Shown: one piece after another, positions 21,475-30,035 of the stretch
Layout: each line of letters opens with the position of its first letter
Numbering within the stretch: the first letter of the stretch is position 1
From: Mongoliitalea daihaiensis
Lineage (GTDB): Bacteria; Bacteroidota; Bacteroidia; Cytophagales; Cyclobacteriaceae
Reading direction: 5' to 3'
Length of the DNA stretch: 64,000 nt
Assembly: GCF_021596945.1 (NCBI RefSeq)
Contig: NZ_CP063779.1
Span: 2,702,001 to 2,766,000 of the forward strand
The notes under the pieces: model-generated
Database searches by the model: none
What the model saw: the letters and a program-made list of their open reading frames with translations, nothing else
Told to the model about the DNA's origin: nothing
Made by a program: the position numbers and the translations under genes

Positions 21475-22058
21475 CAGAAGTTGGTTACGGGTTGTCCTAC
21501 TACTCTAATCCAGCCATACATGGGTTTATTGTTCAGCCTATGATACCCGACTAAAAATGATTTATCATTTTTCCCGAAAACCAACTCGAAACCAGGGAAT
21601 TTATCTTCATCTCCTTCAAATGCTTCTTTGGTAGTTTTGATGATAGAATCTGGATACATTACATCCTCGTTTCTACAAAGGCAAACATGCTGTTTAGCCG
21701 CATTAGATGCATCTTCTTTAGATGTAAAAGCTAGTAATAGGGTCGGGTTTTGTAAAACTCCACGTATCAAGATTGCTTTAGGTCTGTCAAAAAGAAATTC
21801 TTTCCCTTTTCTAGTTGAATTCCAGCCTCTCGTTTGAATTACTTCTTGTTGTCCACTTACTTGATCATAAGACAATCTATGACCGATTATTTTATGGATA
21901 CCTTCATTACCAAGTAATTCTGGAAACAATTTCTTTTCAATTCCCTCCACTATAGATGGAGTTAAAAATTGTTGACTAAATGTTTCACTGTCTCTAACTG
22001 CCGTCCAAGGTTTAATGAAACCAAAGGGGCCAGAATATTTTACTACATAGTATGTCAT
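21474..22058 (-). CDS. cas5: Cas5-family Cascade subunit
   Basis: A 194-residue protein beginning with a strand and the segment KYSGPFGFIKPWTAVRDSET, followed by LTPSIVEGIEKKLFPE. This layout (first strand, Gly-Pro-Phe loop, Ser/Thr-rich segment, then a helix after a Pro-Ser pair) is that of Cas5 proteins, which cap the crRNA 5' handle and contact Cas8. It lies 5 bases after the upstream cas6 and its stop overlaps the cas3 start by one base. Size is at the low end for Cas5. Motif evidence is moderate; context is strong. Confidence 0.78.
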   Translation of the reverse strand: MTYYVVKYSGPFGFIKPWTAVRDSETFSQQFLTPSIVEGIEKKLFPELLGNEGIHKIIGHRLSYDQVSGQQEVIQTRGWNSTRKGKEFLFDRPKAILIRGVLQNPTLLLAFTSKEDASNAAKQHVCLCRNEDVMYPDSIIKTTKEAFEGDEDKFPGFELVFGKNDKSFLVGYHRLNNKPMYGWIRVVGQPVTNF

Positions 22059-22063
22059 ACCTT

Positions 22064-22720
22064 TTATTTTAAAGAGCCAAATCCAATTCCAGTACTATTC
22101 CCAATGCCCACATTCCAAGCGAATTTGAGCTGTTCTTCACTCCCTTCAAGAATCACGGGACAAATACTCGCTCTGCACTTGATGCCATTATAATTGATCA
22201 TCTTGGTACTTGGTTTTTGATATGTAGAGTCAAAATAGACCTTTACACCATTTGGGTCAAGACCTGCCTTTTCGAGTTTCACTTGTAGGGTTTGAGTCAT
22301 ATAAAGCCCTGATTCAGCATCAGAGAATGTATAATGATGCACTCTATCTTCTAATTTCCTCTTAATGAATATGGGGCTGTTTAAGTAAAATCTTTGGATA
22401 GACTCAACTGTTGGTTCAGTCATAATCGATACTTCTTTGACTCTCATTCCAAAATTCAATTCAGGATCATGCTGAATTCCTTTGATAAGTGTTTTAATCA
22501 AAGCTGTATCATAAGAACTGATTTGCCAATAGGCACCATTTTTAAAATCAAAACTTTTTTTATCAATTTTACCACCCATTAGCCACGACAGAGAATACAG
22601 AGAAATATCATCGTGAACATGGTTTTCTCCAAGCCATTTATGGAATGTGCCAACAAGACTTCTTTGATAATCGAAAGGAACTGATTCAGTATTTTGGCTA
22701 AGTTTTATATTTAATCTCAT
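22064..22720 (-). CDS. cas6: Cas6-like crRNA endoribonuclease, copy 1
   Basis: A 218-residue RAMP protein ending in the Gly-rich loop GIGNSTGIGFGSL, the hallmark of Cas6. Near the N-terminus His27 (GTFHKWL) and His34/His36 (ENHVHDD), followed by SLSWLMGG, are candidates for the catalytic histidine. Cas6 cuts the array transcript within each repeat, leaving the 8-base 5' handle. It is the first gene directly coupled to cas5-cas3-cas8-cas7. A second Cas6 lies 171 bases upstream, and the two are only distantly similar by eye. Which one processes this array cannot be told from sequence alone. Confidence 0.85.
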   Translation of the reverse strand: MRLNIKLSQNTESVPFDYQRSLVGTFHKWLGENHVHDDISLYSLSWLMGGKIDKKSFDFKNGAYWQISSYDTALIKTLIKGIQHDPELNFGMRVKEVSIMTEPTVESIQRFYLNSPIFIKRKLEDRVHHYTFSDAESGLYMTQTLQVKLEKAGLDPNGVKVYFDSTYQKPSTKMINYNGIKCRASICPVILEGSEEQLKFAWNVGIGNSTGIGFGSLK

Positions 22721-22891
22721 ATTTTTAACTTTAATTTTTTTTACTCGGCCTCCTCAGAAGCCCCAAATTCAATAATTTCTTCATTTATTTGGTCATTCTT
22801 TTTTGTTAGGTATCGTTTATTGTGATTAGTCAATTTAAATAGACTTTACTCTTAACAGTATTATTGCATCTATTTAATTCAATCATTTTTC
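22721..22891. other. Interval between the two cas6 genes
   Basis: 171 bases without a recognisable gene. A minus-strand frame at 22741-22833, open from a TTG, encodes 30 residues ending GASEEAE, but it has no good ribosome-binding site and resembles nothing I know. The interval may carry a secondary promoter for the cas6-cas5-cas3-cas8-cas7 unit. Confidence 0.35.
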
Positions 22892-23677
22892 TCAATCTTT
22901 CACCTCCACACACCCAAAACCCTGACTGCCTAAATGTCCAAAACCGGCATAAAAGCCTATTTCATGAAGTTCTAGCGGTGCAGTTAGTTCAAATTCAAAC
23001 ATATACCCTATAAGGTGAGAGGCCATTTGAGTATGCTGTTTGATACGTATTCCTTTTTTATAGATTTTTCCATTGACCACTAGTTCACAAGCAGGAATCG
23101 ATTCTGTCAAAAATTTATGTTCAATGGTTAATGCAAATGCAAGAGCCTTATTGCATAGATTTTGAATTAGAATTTCTTTGTAAAGGGCATGTTCAGGCTC
23201 TAAGTAGTTCTCACCTCCATCGGCTCTTTTTTGCTTAATTAGCAAAGGAGAAATGCAGCGATAGTTCATTCTTTCTTGAAATACTGGTGGTGTACAGCCT
23301 TCTATCCCTACTACTTCAAAATCAACCCTAGAAATTTTATCACCTATGCTAATCTTTTGGTAAATAAATAAGCCCTTGACAAATTCTTCGGCTGCTTTAT
23401 CTACCAAAAAACTTATAAAAAAATAAGCAAATTCACCCTGATGTTCGATTCGCTGCTCGCTTGTGTATACCTTGCTTTTATCAAACTTTATCTGAGAAAA
23501 AGTAAAGAGTTTGAAACTATTCCCCTTGACGGAGTAGCCTGTTTCATGCAAAAATTTCGCGAAATCACTATCTGAATTATTGATGATTTTATAAATGACA
23601 GACGATAATTCGTATTGATAGTTAATTGGAATAAATTTTCCTCTACTTATTCTTGATAGATTTATTTTGAACCTCAT
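22892..23677 (-). CDS. cas6: Cas6-family crRNA endoribonuclease, copy 2
   Basis: I start this gene at the ATG at 23677 (MRFKINLSR), the standard Cas6 N-terminus, rather than at a longer upstream frame to 23734; this gives 261 residues. Tyr29 in SSVIYKII and His44 in FLHETGY match the positions of the catalytic Tyr and His of classical Cas6. FTFSQIKF follows, and the C-terminal Gly-rich loop GFGHLGSQGFGCVEV is present. It looks the more canonical of the two Cas6 proteins here. It is the promoter-proximal gene of the cas cluster. A TGACA/TGTCA inverted repeat lies just upstream at 23729-23743. Confidence 0.87.
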   Translation of the reverse strand: MRFKINLSRISRGKFIPINYQYELSSVIYKIINNSDSDFAKFLHETGYSVKGNSFKLFTFSQIKFDKSKVYTSEQRIEHQGEFAYFFISFLVDKAAEEFVKGLFIYQKISIGDKISRVDFEVVGIEGCTPPVFQERMNYRCISPLLIKQKRADGGENYLEPEHALYKEILIQNLCNKALAFALTIEHKFLTESIPACELVVNGKIYKKGIRIKQHTQMASHLIGYMFEFELTAPLELHEIGFYAGFGHLGSQGFGCVEVKD

Positions 23678-23878
23678 AACTATTATTTTTGTGTAAGGTA
23701 AAAACTGCTTCCATATAAATAAAATTACTGACACAAACTGTCAATATAAAATTCATAAGTCCTGTAAGTTTTAAAAATTAGTTTGTAGTTGCAATACCCT
23801 GATCAGGGTATTTTAATGAATCCAAACGATAATTTTGAGAAATCTCAGAACCAACAGCTTCTGAATCTCTAATTTCAG

Positions 23879-23907
23879 ACCTGGCAGGTTTCGAAAACCT
23901 GCCAGGT
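23879..23907. repeat. Dispersed palindrome, copy 3
   Basis: Inverted repeat ACCTGGCAGGTTT / AAAACCTGCCAGGT, the same core as 150-182. It lies between the start of the cas cluster and the 3' end of the PAP2-like gene, so it may terminate the latter. Confidence 0.75.
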
Positions 23908-23936
23908 ATCGATTTGGTTTCTACCCCTTCAAACTA

Positions 23937-24503
23937 TTAAATCTGCAAAGCCAAAAAGCCAAAAACAGCACCCAAAACGCCACCTACCAGTACTTCAGAT
24001 ACTTGATGTTTTTGAGTATAGACTCTGGACCAAGCGGTAAGGACGGCAAAGATAAGTAAGCCGACTACCCATAGCAGATCTAAATGAAGCAAACTGAAGC
24101 AGATATAAAATAGGATGGCTGTATGCAGTGATGCTTTCAAAACATAGTTGATGGCAAAAGAGAGAAGCAACATTCCTGTAAAAACTCCTGTTTGAACACT
24201 TACCTCTTGAGGAAAATCTAAATAATAAATAAGCAAATTGATGCAACTAAATAGCCCTAATAAAAAGGGATAAAAGCCTTTTCGCTGTTCCCGTTGAGAT
24301 ACATCAAAGTTGGTGTAACTCCCTTTTTTGACTTTATAAAAATTATGGATGATGATGGGAATGGTAACGACGCCTAAGACCATTCCCAATAAAAGGAGCG
24401 CTTGATGCGTGCTTAACTTGTCGAATGCCATCAATCCCACATAGGCAGGTCCTACCAACAGCGGGTGTCCAAGAATTGAAAAAAATCGTGCTAGTTTCTC
24501 CAT
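23937..24503 (-). CDS. PAP2-like integral membrane protein
   Basis: 188 residues from the ATG at 24503 (MEKLARFF); a longer frame would need a TTG at 24521. Five or six hydrophobic segments cover most of the protein. A C-terminal motif S-R-V-Y-T-Q-K-H-Q-V-S-E resembles the SRxxxxxHxxxD motif of PAP2 phosphatases, with Glu replacing the final Asp, and SLHTA could stand for the central SGH motif. A membrane lipid-phosphate phosphatase role is therefore possible but weakly supported. It is the last gene of the minus-strand housekeeping run, 110 bases after the SGNH hydrolase. Confidence 0.6.
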   Translation of the reverse strand: MEKLARFFSILGHPLLVGPAYVGLMAFDKLSTHQALLLLGMVLGVVTIPIIIHNFYKVKKGSYTNFDVSQREQRKGFYPFLLGLFSCINLLIYYLDFPQEVSVQTGVFTGMLLLSFAINYVLKASLHTAILFYICFSLLHLDLLWVVGLLIFAVLTAWSRVYTQKHQVSEVLVGGVLGAVFGFLALQI

Positions 24504-24613
24504 TTTTTTTGATACCTGCAATCCAAATCAATTATCGGTTTCGTATATGTATTTGGCTGGATTTTTTTTTAAATGGTTAGGCATTTTTTGTTAAAGGGGT
24601 GGCTCTTGCGGGG

Positions 24614-25330
24614 TCACCCTTTTATAAATCGGTATGCTTCTTCTGCCATTTTTTCATACCCCAAATCCGAAGGATGAATTCCGTCGCTTGCAAAAAACTC
24701 ATCAGTGAAGCTTGTTTTCCAATCGTGAAAGTAGAGTTTATGGAGGTTTTTACTTAATCGATAGATTTCTTTGTTCAATATATACCGATGTACTCCTAAG
24801 AAAAAGCGTAACAAAGCGGGAATGGCGGGGAAATGATTGACGGGAGCAATGGCAGGAATAAATACCATTTGGGTACTATCAAGCTGTTCAAAGATTTCAA
24901 TGAATGCTTTCAATTCTTTTCGGAATTTACCGGGAGGGGTGAATTTGAAGCAATCGTTGGCTCCAATCAAAATAATCACCCGATCAAATGATGTGGGGAT
25001 ATCTGGCTTGGCATGCGTGAGTAAGCGGGGCAGTCTTGCTGCTTTGAGTCCATTTTTCCCCAAATTGAGCACTTCAAAATCCCCTTTACTTGCTTCAAAA
25101 AGACGTGCGGCAAAGGTTGTTTCGGGGCTACTTGCGCCTACCCCCGCAGCGGTAGATTCCCCTATGACCAATACCCGTTTGGAAGCATGGGAGTTAGACA
25201 GTTTCAAATAGGTAGAATGTTGGGGCAGTCGCTGTACTTGCTCCCTTAGACTCTTTCCTTTCCAATAAAGAAATGGAAAAAAGGGAAGGAGCAGCAGCAA
25301 CTCAAAAGCGTAAATCAGACGATTCATCAT
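24614..25330 (-). CDS. SGNH/GDSL-type esterase or lipase
   Basis: I start at the ATG at 25330 (MMNRLIYAF), because the frame upstream runs into the SUI1 gene; the next ATG (25327) is equally possible. About 238 residues: an N-terminal hydrophobic segment that anchors or exports the protein, block I Ser in VIGESTAAGVGA, block III GAND in ILIGANDCF, and block V Asp-His in SDGIHPSDLGY. These are the catalytic elements of the SGNH hydrolase fold (esterase/lipase). Substrate unknown. It follows the SUI1 gene by 28 bases. Confidence 0.82.
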   Translation of the reverse strand: MMNRLIYAFELLLLLPFFPFLYWKGKSLREQVQRLPQHSTYLKLSNSHASKRVLVIGESTAAGVGASSPETTFAARLFEASKGDFEVLNLGKNGLKAARLPRLLTHAKPDIPTSFDRVIILIGANDCFKFTPPGKFRKELKAFIEIFEQLDSTQMVFIPAIAPVNHFPAIPALLRFFLGVHRYILNKEIYRLSKNLHKLYFHDWKTSFTDEFFASDGIHPSDLGYEKMAEEAYRFIKG

Positions 25331-25358
25331 GGATGGTTGAATAAAAGAAAAGGAGGGA

Positions 25359-25715
25359 TTACCCTCCTGATTTTTTTGCTTTGTAACCTTCTTTGAGCAG
25401 AAGATCCAGGGTTTTATCTCGAAGGTCTCCTTGGAGGAGGATTTCTCCATCCTTGGCAGAACCACCGACCCCGCATTTATTTTTCAAGAGCTTCCCGAGT
25501 GTTTGTAAATCCTCCTCAGTTCCAACAAATCCTGTAATCAAAGTGACCTGTTTTCCTGCCCTTGCTTTTTTATCCAACTGAACTTTCAATTGTTGCTTGG
25601 CAGGAGGGAGGGTTGCTACCTCCTCGTCTGCTAAAAGGTTGAATTCAAAGTTATCCGAAGTGGAGTAAACTACTCCATCTCGTTTTTTCCAATCGTTGTT
25701 CTTTTTTTTACTCAT
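25359..25715 (-). CDS. yciH: SUI1/YciH-family translation factor
   Basis: 118 residues with the bacterial eIF1-like (SUI1) domain in the C-terminal half: TLITGF, then LGKLLKNKCGVGGSAKDG, then ILLQGD, ending in a Lys-rich tail. Bacterial YciH binds the small ribosomal subunit and affects start-site fidelity. The gene starts one base after the UspA stop and 28 bases before the SGNH hydrolase, so it sits inside an operon. The N-terminal half is charged and variable, as is usual. Confidence 0.88.
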   Translation of the reverse strand: MSKKKNNDWKKRDGVVYSTSDNFEFNLLADEEVATLPPAKQQLKVQLDKKARAGKQVTLITGFVGTEEDLQTLGKLLKNKCGVGGSAKDGEILLQGDLRDKTLDLLLKEGYKAKKSGG

Positions 25716-25716
25716 G

Positions 25717-26568
25717 TTATTTTTTTGCTTTCATCGTCCATACGGGCCTGATTGCGGAGTTTACTACATCTTCTGCAATGCTACCTGTCAAAAGGTGTAG
25801 AAAACCTGTTCTCCCTGTAGTGGCCATAGCGATCATATCAGCTTTAATATCGTCGGCATAATCTACGATTCCTTCTTCTTCTGAAGGAGCATTGTAAATT
25901 TTCATGGAACTCACTTGTAGATTGAATTCTTTGGTAAACGCTTCCATTTTTTGGGTAGACACCCTGCTGTGTTCAAACATGCTCGGTGTATTTATTTTTA
26001 CCAAATGCAATGTGGCATCAATTACAGCCAAAGAAGCTTTCAGGCGTTCTACTACGTTGGAAGGAACTTCATTAAAATCAGAAGCGAAAACTATTTGTTG
26101 AATTTCGTCTGGTAGGATGGCTGACTTGATCGTTAAGACTGGACAAGCAGCATTCCGGACCACTTTTTCAGTATTGGACCCAATCAATACTTCCTCTATT
26201 CCAGAAGAACCTTTGCTTCCCATGACTACAATATCCGCGTCTGCATCTACGATTTCTTTGGCTATCCCTGCAAATGGATTTCCGAAAACCATTTTAGTTT
26301 CGAATTGGAATGCTGCATCCTTGTATGTTTCTTCCAACTCTGCCATTTGTTTTTTTCGCTTATCTATGAGCTCAATCATGAATATGTTAGCAGTCTCACT
26401 GCTCATGCCTCCTGCTTCTCCAAAAGAGCTGAAACTTGTAGGTGTTGGCAATTCGATCACGTGGAGCAGTTCGAGTTTATTTTTTGTTTTTTCAGCTAAC
26501 TTGGTTGCGAAATTTAAGGCAAAGCCGGCCTGTGTCGAAAAATCATAAGGAACAAGAATAGTCTTCAT
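25717..26568 (-). CDS. Tandem universal stress protein (UspA family)
   Basis: 283 residues made of two Usp domains (about 1-145 and 150-283). Each starts with a strand (ILVPYDFS; IVFASDFN) and has the nucleotide-binding G-x2-G-x9-G(S/T) region: GSKGSSGIEEVLIGS in domain 1 and TTGRTGFLHLLTGS in domain 2. Both domains keep the motif, so ATP binding is likely in both. Role in stress survival is inferred from the family. It is one base upstream of yciH and 66 bases downstream of menA. Confidence 0.92.
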   Translation of the reverse strand: MKTILVPYDFSTQAGFALNFATKLAEKTKNKLELLHVIELPTPTSFSSFGEAGGMSSETANIFMIELIDKRKKQMAELEETYKDAAFQFETKMVFGNPFAGIAKEIVDADADIVVMGSKGSSGIEEVLIGSNTEKVVRNAACPVLTIKSAILPDEIQQIVFASDFNEVPSNVVERLKASLAVIDATLHLVKINTPSMFEHSRVSTQKMEAFTKEFNLQVSSMKIYNAPSEEEGIVDYADDIKADMIAMATTGRTGFLHLLTGSIAEDVVNSAIRPVWTMKAKK

Positions 26569-26634
26569 ATGGGTTTGGTTTATTAACCATGGAAATTACA
26601 AAAAATACCGAAAAATAAAGGAATTAACCCCGAC

Positions 26635-27603
26635 TTATTTTATGAAATAGAGCCCTAAACCAAATCCCAATACCCACAAAAGCGTAGAAATAGCCATTTT
26701 TTTAAGCATAGGATCAATTTTAGAGGCCTCTTTTTCCCGTTGTACCCCTTTTGCAACGGATAGCATAAGAGGAAAGGCAAGTAAAGCCGCCAATGTACCC
26801 CAAGCTTGATACACGAATGCAAAAACGAGTAAAAGCATATTCCCTCCAAGAATCAATAACCAATTGTACTGAACGGCTCGCTTTCTTCCGATTCTGACAG
26901 GAATGGATCGTTTTCCAGCCAGCGTATCAGATGGAATGTCTCGGATATTATTGATATTGAGAACTGCTGTACTAAACAACCCTAAAGATATGGCAGGTAA
27001 CCAAACCCCTGCATTCACTTGTAAATTATGGAGAAAGAAGGTGCCAACTACCCCTAAAAGGCCAAAAAATATAAATACCGAAATATCTCCTAATCCTATG
27101 TAGCCATAAGGATTTTTCCCTGAAGTATAGGTGATGGCTGCATAAATCGCAGTAAGGCCAAAACCAATGAATAGCACGATGAGCTTCCAATTTTGGAGAG
27201 CTACCAATAGGAGTATGATGCCGGAAATAAAGGATAATATCCCACACAGGATCATGGCTCGCTTCATCTCGGGTAGAGAGATTACTCCGGATTGAACTGC
27301 CCGGATAGGTCCTTCTCGCTCCTTACTATCAGCTCCATGAACAGAGTCACCATAATCATTGGCTAAGTTGGATAAGATCTGTAAAAAAGTGGTTGTGAGG
27401 GAAGCGAGTACCAATACCTCCCAATGCATGTCTCCAAAGAAATGAGCGACAAAGCTTCCAAGAAAAATGCTGGACAAGGCTAAAGGAAGCGTACGTAATC
27501 GAAGGGCATGAAGCCAAGCTTGTTTTTTATTCGTCAGTGCTGTTTCCACAGATAGGGCGTGTAAGACAAGAGGTGCTTGTAAGTAGAGCCAAGTGATATT
27601 CAC
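26635..27603 (-). CDS. menA: 1,4-dihydroxy-2-naphthoate polyprenyltransferase
   Basis: 322-residue UbiA-family membrane enzyme with about eight or nine hydrophobic segments. The first Asp-rich motif is NDYGDSVHGAD and the second DIPSDTLAGK, both needed to bind Mg-prenyl diphosphate. The combination with RLRTLPLALSS near the start is typical of MenA, which attaches the isoprenoid tail in menaquinone synthesis. The first about 25 residues are unusual for MenA and the real start may be a GTG near residue 19. No other men gene is in the window. Confidence 0.9.
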   Translation of the reverse strand: MNITWLYLQAPLVLHALSVETALTNKKQAWLHALRLRTLPLALSSIFLGSFVAHFFGDMHWEVLVLASLTTTFLQILSNLANDYGDSVHGADSKEREGPIRAVQSGVISLPEMKRAMILCGILSFISGIILLLVALQNWKLIVLFIGFGLTAIYAAITYTSGKNPYGYIGLGDISVFIFFGLLGVVGTFFLHNLQVNAGVWLPAISLGLFSTAVLNINNIRDIPSDTLAGKRSIPVRIGRKRAVQYNWLLILGGNMLLLVFAFVYQAWGTLAALLAFPLMLSVAKGVQREKEASKIDPMLKKMAISTLLWVLGFGLGLYFIK

Positions 27604-27658
27604 AAAATCAATAGTGAATAGTCGCTTGGCTCTAAGGTATGATTTATTAAATTAATTA

Positions 27659-28240
27659 TCAGGCTTTTATCAAATCCACTATTTGTTGGTCAGTGGGTTT
27701 TACGGATGAAGGAAAGAATTTCACCAATTCTCCATTTTCATCGATAAAATATTTACAAAAATTCCACGATGGCTCTTTGTCATTCCAACCATTCATATCC
27801 TTATCCGAAAGCCATCTGTACAAAGGATGCTTGTCGGCTCCTTTGACGGATATTTTATCCATCATGGTAAAAGTTACTCCAAACTTGGATGAACAAAATT
27901 CCTTGATTTGCTCGTTAGTGCCAGGTTCTTGACCTCCAAAATTGTTGGCCGGGAACCCTATGATCGTTACTTGTTCGCCATACTGCTCGTGCAATTTTTG
28001 CAAATCTTCATACTGAGGAGTATATCCGCATTTGGAGGCAACATTCACAAGAAGCAATTTTTGACCTTTAAACTGGGAGAAATCTACTTCATCCCCGTTG
28101 ATGTCCTTCATTTTAAAATCGTAAATGGATTTTTCCATAAGTAATTGGTCTAGTGTAGTAATTGTTTCTGGATTTTGTTTTTGAACACTGGAAGTGCAAG
28201 CAAAAACAATCATAGCTGATAAAAAGAGTAGTTTCTTCAT
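27659..28240 (-). CDS. Glutathione peroxidase-like lipoprotein
   Basis: 193 residues. A lipoprotein signal peptide ends at the Cys in IVFACTSS. The peroxidase fold follows with the peroxidatic Cys in NVASKCGYTPQY, the FPANNFGGQEPG segment, and the W-N-F motif in SWNFCKYF, all conserved in the GPx/BsaA family. It is a Cys rather than selenocysteine enzyme and in bacteria is probably thioredoxin-linked. Anchoring to a membrane suggests it protects the envelope from peroxides. It lies one base after the argS stop. Confidence 0.92.
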   Translation of the reverse strand: MKKLLFLSAMIVFACTSSVQKQNPETITTLDQLLMEKSIYDFKMKDINGDEVDFSQFKGQKLLLVNVASKCGYTPQYEDLQKLHEQYGEQVTIIGFPANNFGGQEPGTNEQIKEFCSSKFGVTFTMMDKISVKGADKHPLYRWLSDKDMNGWNDKEPSWNFCKYFIDENGELVKFFPSSVKPTDQQIVDLIKA

Positions 28241-28241
28241 A

Positions 28242-30032
28242 TTACATTCGTTCTGGAACTTGTATACCTAATAACTCCATCCCGCGTTTGATTGTTTGGG
28301 CGGTTTGGAAAGAGAGTGCAATTCGGAAAGATTGGATCGCCTTTTCCTGTTCGTTGAAAATAGGAAGGTCTGCATAAAAGTGGTTGTATTCTTTCGCCAA
28401 GTCAAAAAGATATTGAGCCAAAATGGCTGGAGAATAGTCTTCTGATGCTTGAATTAATTTTTTTTCAAAATCATGTAGCATGCTGATCAAATCCCGTTCA
28501 GAATCCTGTATGCTTGATACATTAGCAAAGGCATCTGATTGATAGGAAACGCCAATCTGCTTAGCTTTACGCAATATAGAAGCTATGCGCGCATGCGAAT
28601 ACTGAATAAAAGGACCTGTATTACCTTGAAATTCGATGGATTCCTGAGGGTTAAACAGCATTCGCTTTTTAGGGTCAACTTTCAGAAGGAAGTATTTTAG
28701 TGCGCCCAATCCCAATGTTTCGTACAATTCAGCTGCTTGCTCATCTGAAAATCCATCTATTTTACCCAATTCCTTGGTATGGGATTCTGCAGTATCTATC
28801 ATTTCCTGAATCAAATCATCTGCATCCACGACCGTGCCTTCACGGGATTTCATCTTTCCGGTAGGTAGATCTACCATTCCATAAGAAAGGTGATAGAGAC
28901 CTGCGCCATAAGAACGACCCAGTTTTCGCATGATTTTAAAGAGAACATCAAAATGGTAGTCCTGTTCATTGCCAACAACATAGACGGATTTATCAATCTG
29001 AAAGTCTTGGTATTTAAGGTCTGCAGTACCCATATCTTGGGTGATATACACAGAAGTGCCATCCGCTCTTAAAACCAATTTCTCATCTAAACCTTCGTCA
29101 GTCAAGTCAACCCAAATTGAGCCATTTTCTTTTTTGAAAAAGACACCTTTAGCCAATCCCTCCTCCACAATGTCTTTGCCTAAAAGGTAGGTGTCTGATT
29201 CGTAGTAAAACTTATCAAAACTAACCCCCATTCTTTTGTAAGTAGCGTCGAAACCTTCGTACACCCAGCCATTCATCAATTTCCATAACCCCACGACTGC
29301 GGCGTCTCCTTGTTCCCACATGCGAAGCATTTCCTGAGCTTCCAGCATCCAGGGAGCATTTTTTTTGGCATCTTCTTCAGAAAACCCATCAGCGATCAAT
29401 TCAGCGATTTGATTTTTGTAGGTTTTGTCAAAAAGGACATAATACTTTCCTGCCAAATGATCTCCTTTGAGTCCGCTACTGCTTGGGGTCTCTTCATTCC
29501 CTAGGTGCTTGTATGCTACCATGGATTTACAGATGTGGATACCGCGGTCGTTGACCAAGTTGGCTTTGATGACTTCATATCCGGTAGCTTTCATGATTTC
29601 AGCTACGGAGAAGCCTAGAAAATTATTTCTTAAATGACCTAAATGAAGCGGCTTATTGGTGTTGGGACTACTGTACTCTACCATAACCTTTTTGCCATTG
29701 GCAGGTAGCTGTCCGACTGTTGGCTTTGCCAAGAGATTGTTGAAAATATCTAGCCAGGAACGTTGGTTGATAACAAGGTTTAAGAATCCTTTGACAACAT
29801 TGTAGGCTGTGACTGACTCGCAAGAATTCACCAAATAATCTCCCAGTGCTTTTGCAGTAGCCTCGGGATTAAGTTTGGTTACTTTCAAATAGGGAAATAC
29901 TACAAAAGTGTAGCTTCCTTCAAATTCCTTACGGGTGGGTTGCAACTGTAAGTCTTCTACAGCTAGTGGATGATCATACAGTTCAGCAAATGCCTGTTGA
30001 ATGGATGTGAGTATTCCTTGTTCTAAGCTCAT
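28242..30032 (-). CDS. argS: Arginyl-tRNA synthetase
   Basis: 596 residues, a normal length for class I ArgRS. The class I signature HLGH lies at residues 130-133 within NKPLHLGHLRNN. The KMSKS-like loop is GKMKSREG. The C-terminal all-helical anticodon-binding domain (DALR type) runs from about 470 to 596 and contains YSHARIASI. It charges tRNA-Arg. It starts 3 bases after the arginase stop and ends 1 base before the peroxidase gene, so the three are very likely co-transcribed. Confidence 0.97.
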   Translation of the reverse strand: MSLEQGILTSIQQAFAELYDHPLAVEDLQLQPTRKEFEGSYTFVVFPYLKVTKLNPEATAKALGDYLVNSCESVTAYNVVKGFLNLVINQRSWLDIFNNLLAKPTVGQLPANGKKVMVEYSSPNTNKPLHLGHLRNNFLGFSVAEIMKATGYEVIKANLVNDRGIHICKSMVAYKHLGNEETPSSSGLKGDHLAGKYYVLFDKTYKNQIAELIADGFSEEDAKKNAPWMLEAQEMLRMWEQGDAAVVGLWKLMNGWVYEGFDATYKRMGVSFDKFYYESDTYLLGKDIVEEGLAKGVFFKKENGSIWVDLTDEGLDEKLVLRADGTSVYITQDMGTADLKYQDFQIDKSVYVVGNEQDYHFDVLFKIMRKLGRSYGAGLYHLSYGMVDLPTGKMKSREGTVVDADDLIQEMIDTAESHTKELGKIDGFSDEQAAELYETLGLGALKYFLLKVDPKKRMLFNPQESIEFQGNTGPFIQYSHARIASILRKAKQIGVSYQSDAFANVSSIQDSERDLISMLHDFEKKLIQASEDYSPAILAQYLFDLAKEYNHFYADLPIFNEQEKAIQSFRIALSFQTAQTIKRGMELLGIQVPERM

Positions 30033-30035
30033 ATG

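Noticed and set aside
22741-22833. 30-codon minus-strand frame between the two cas6 genes
   Set aside because: Needs a TTG start, has no ribosome-binding site, and resembles no known Cas or anti-CRISPR protein. Kept only as a note on the interval.
3725-23677. The whole CRISPR-cas block as a mobile island
   Set aside because: I found no integrase, transposase, tRNA edge, or target-site duplication at either side, and base composition looks like the neighbours. The palindromes near both ends belong to a family also found elsewhere in the window.
23678-23734. Longer N-terminus for the second Cas6
   Set aside because: The added residues are hydrophobic and absent from Cas6 proteins, while MRFKINLSR at 23677 is a standard Cas6 start.
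25331-25465. Longer N-terminus for the SGNH hydrolase
   Set aside because: It overlaps the SUI1 coding region and places a charged tail before the hydrophobic anchor; the ATG at 25330 fits better.
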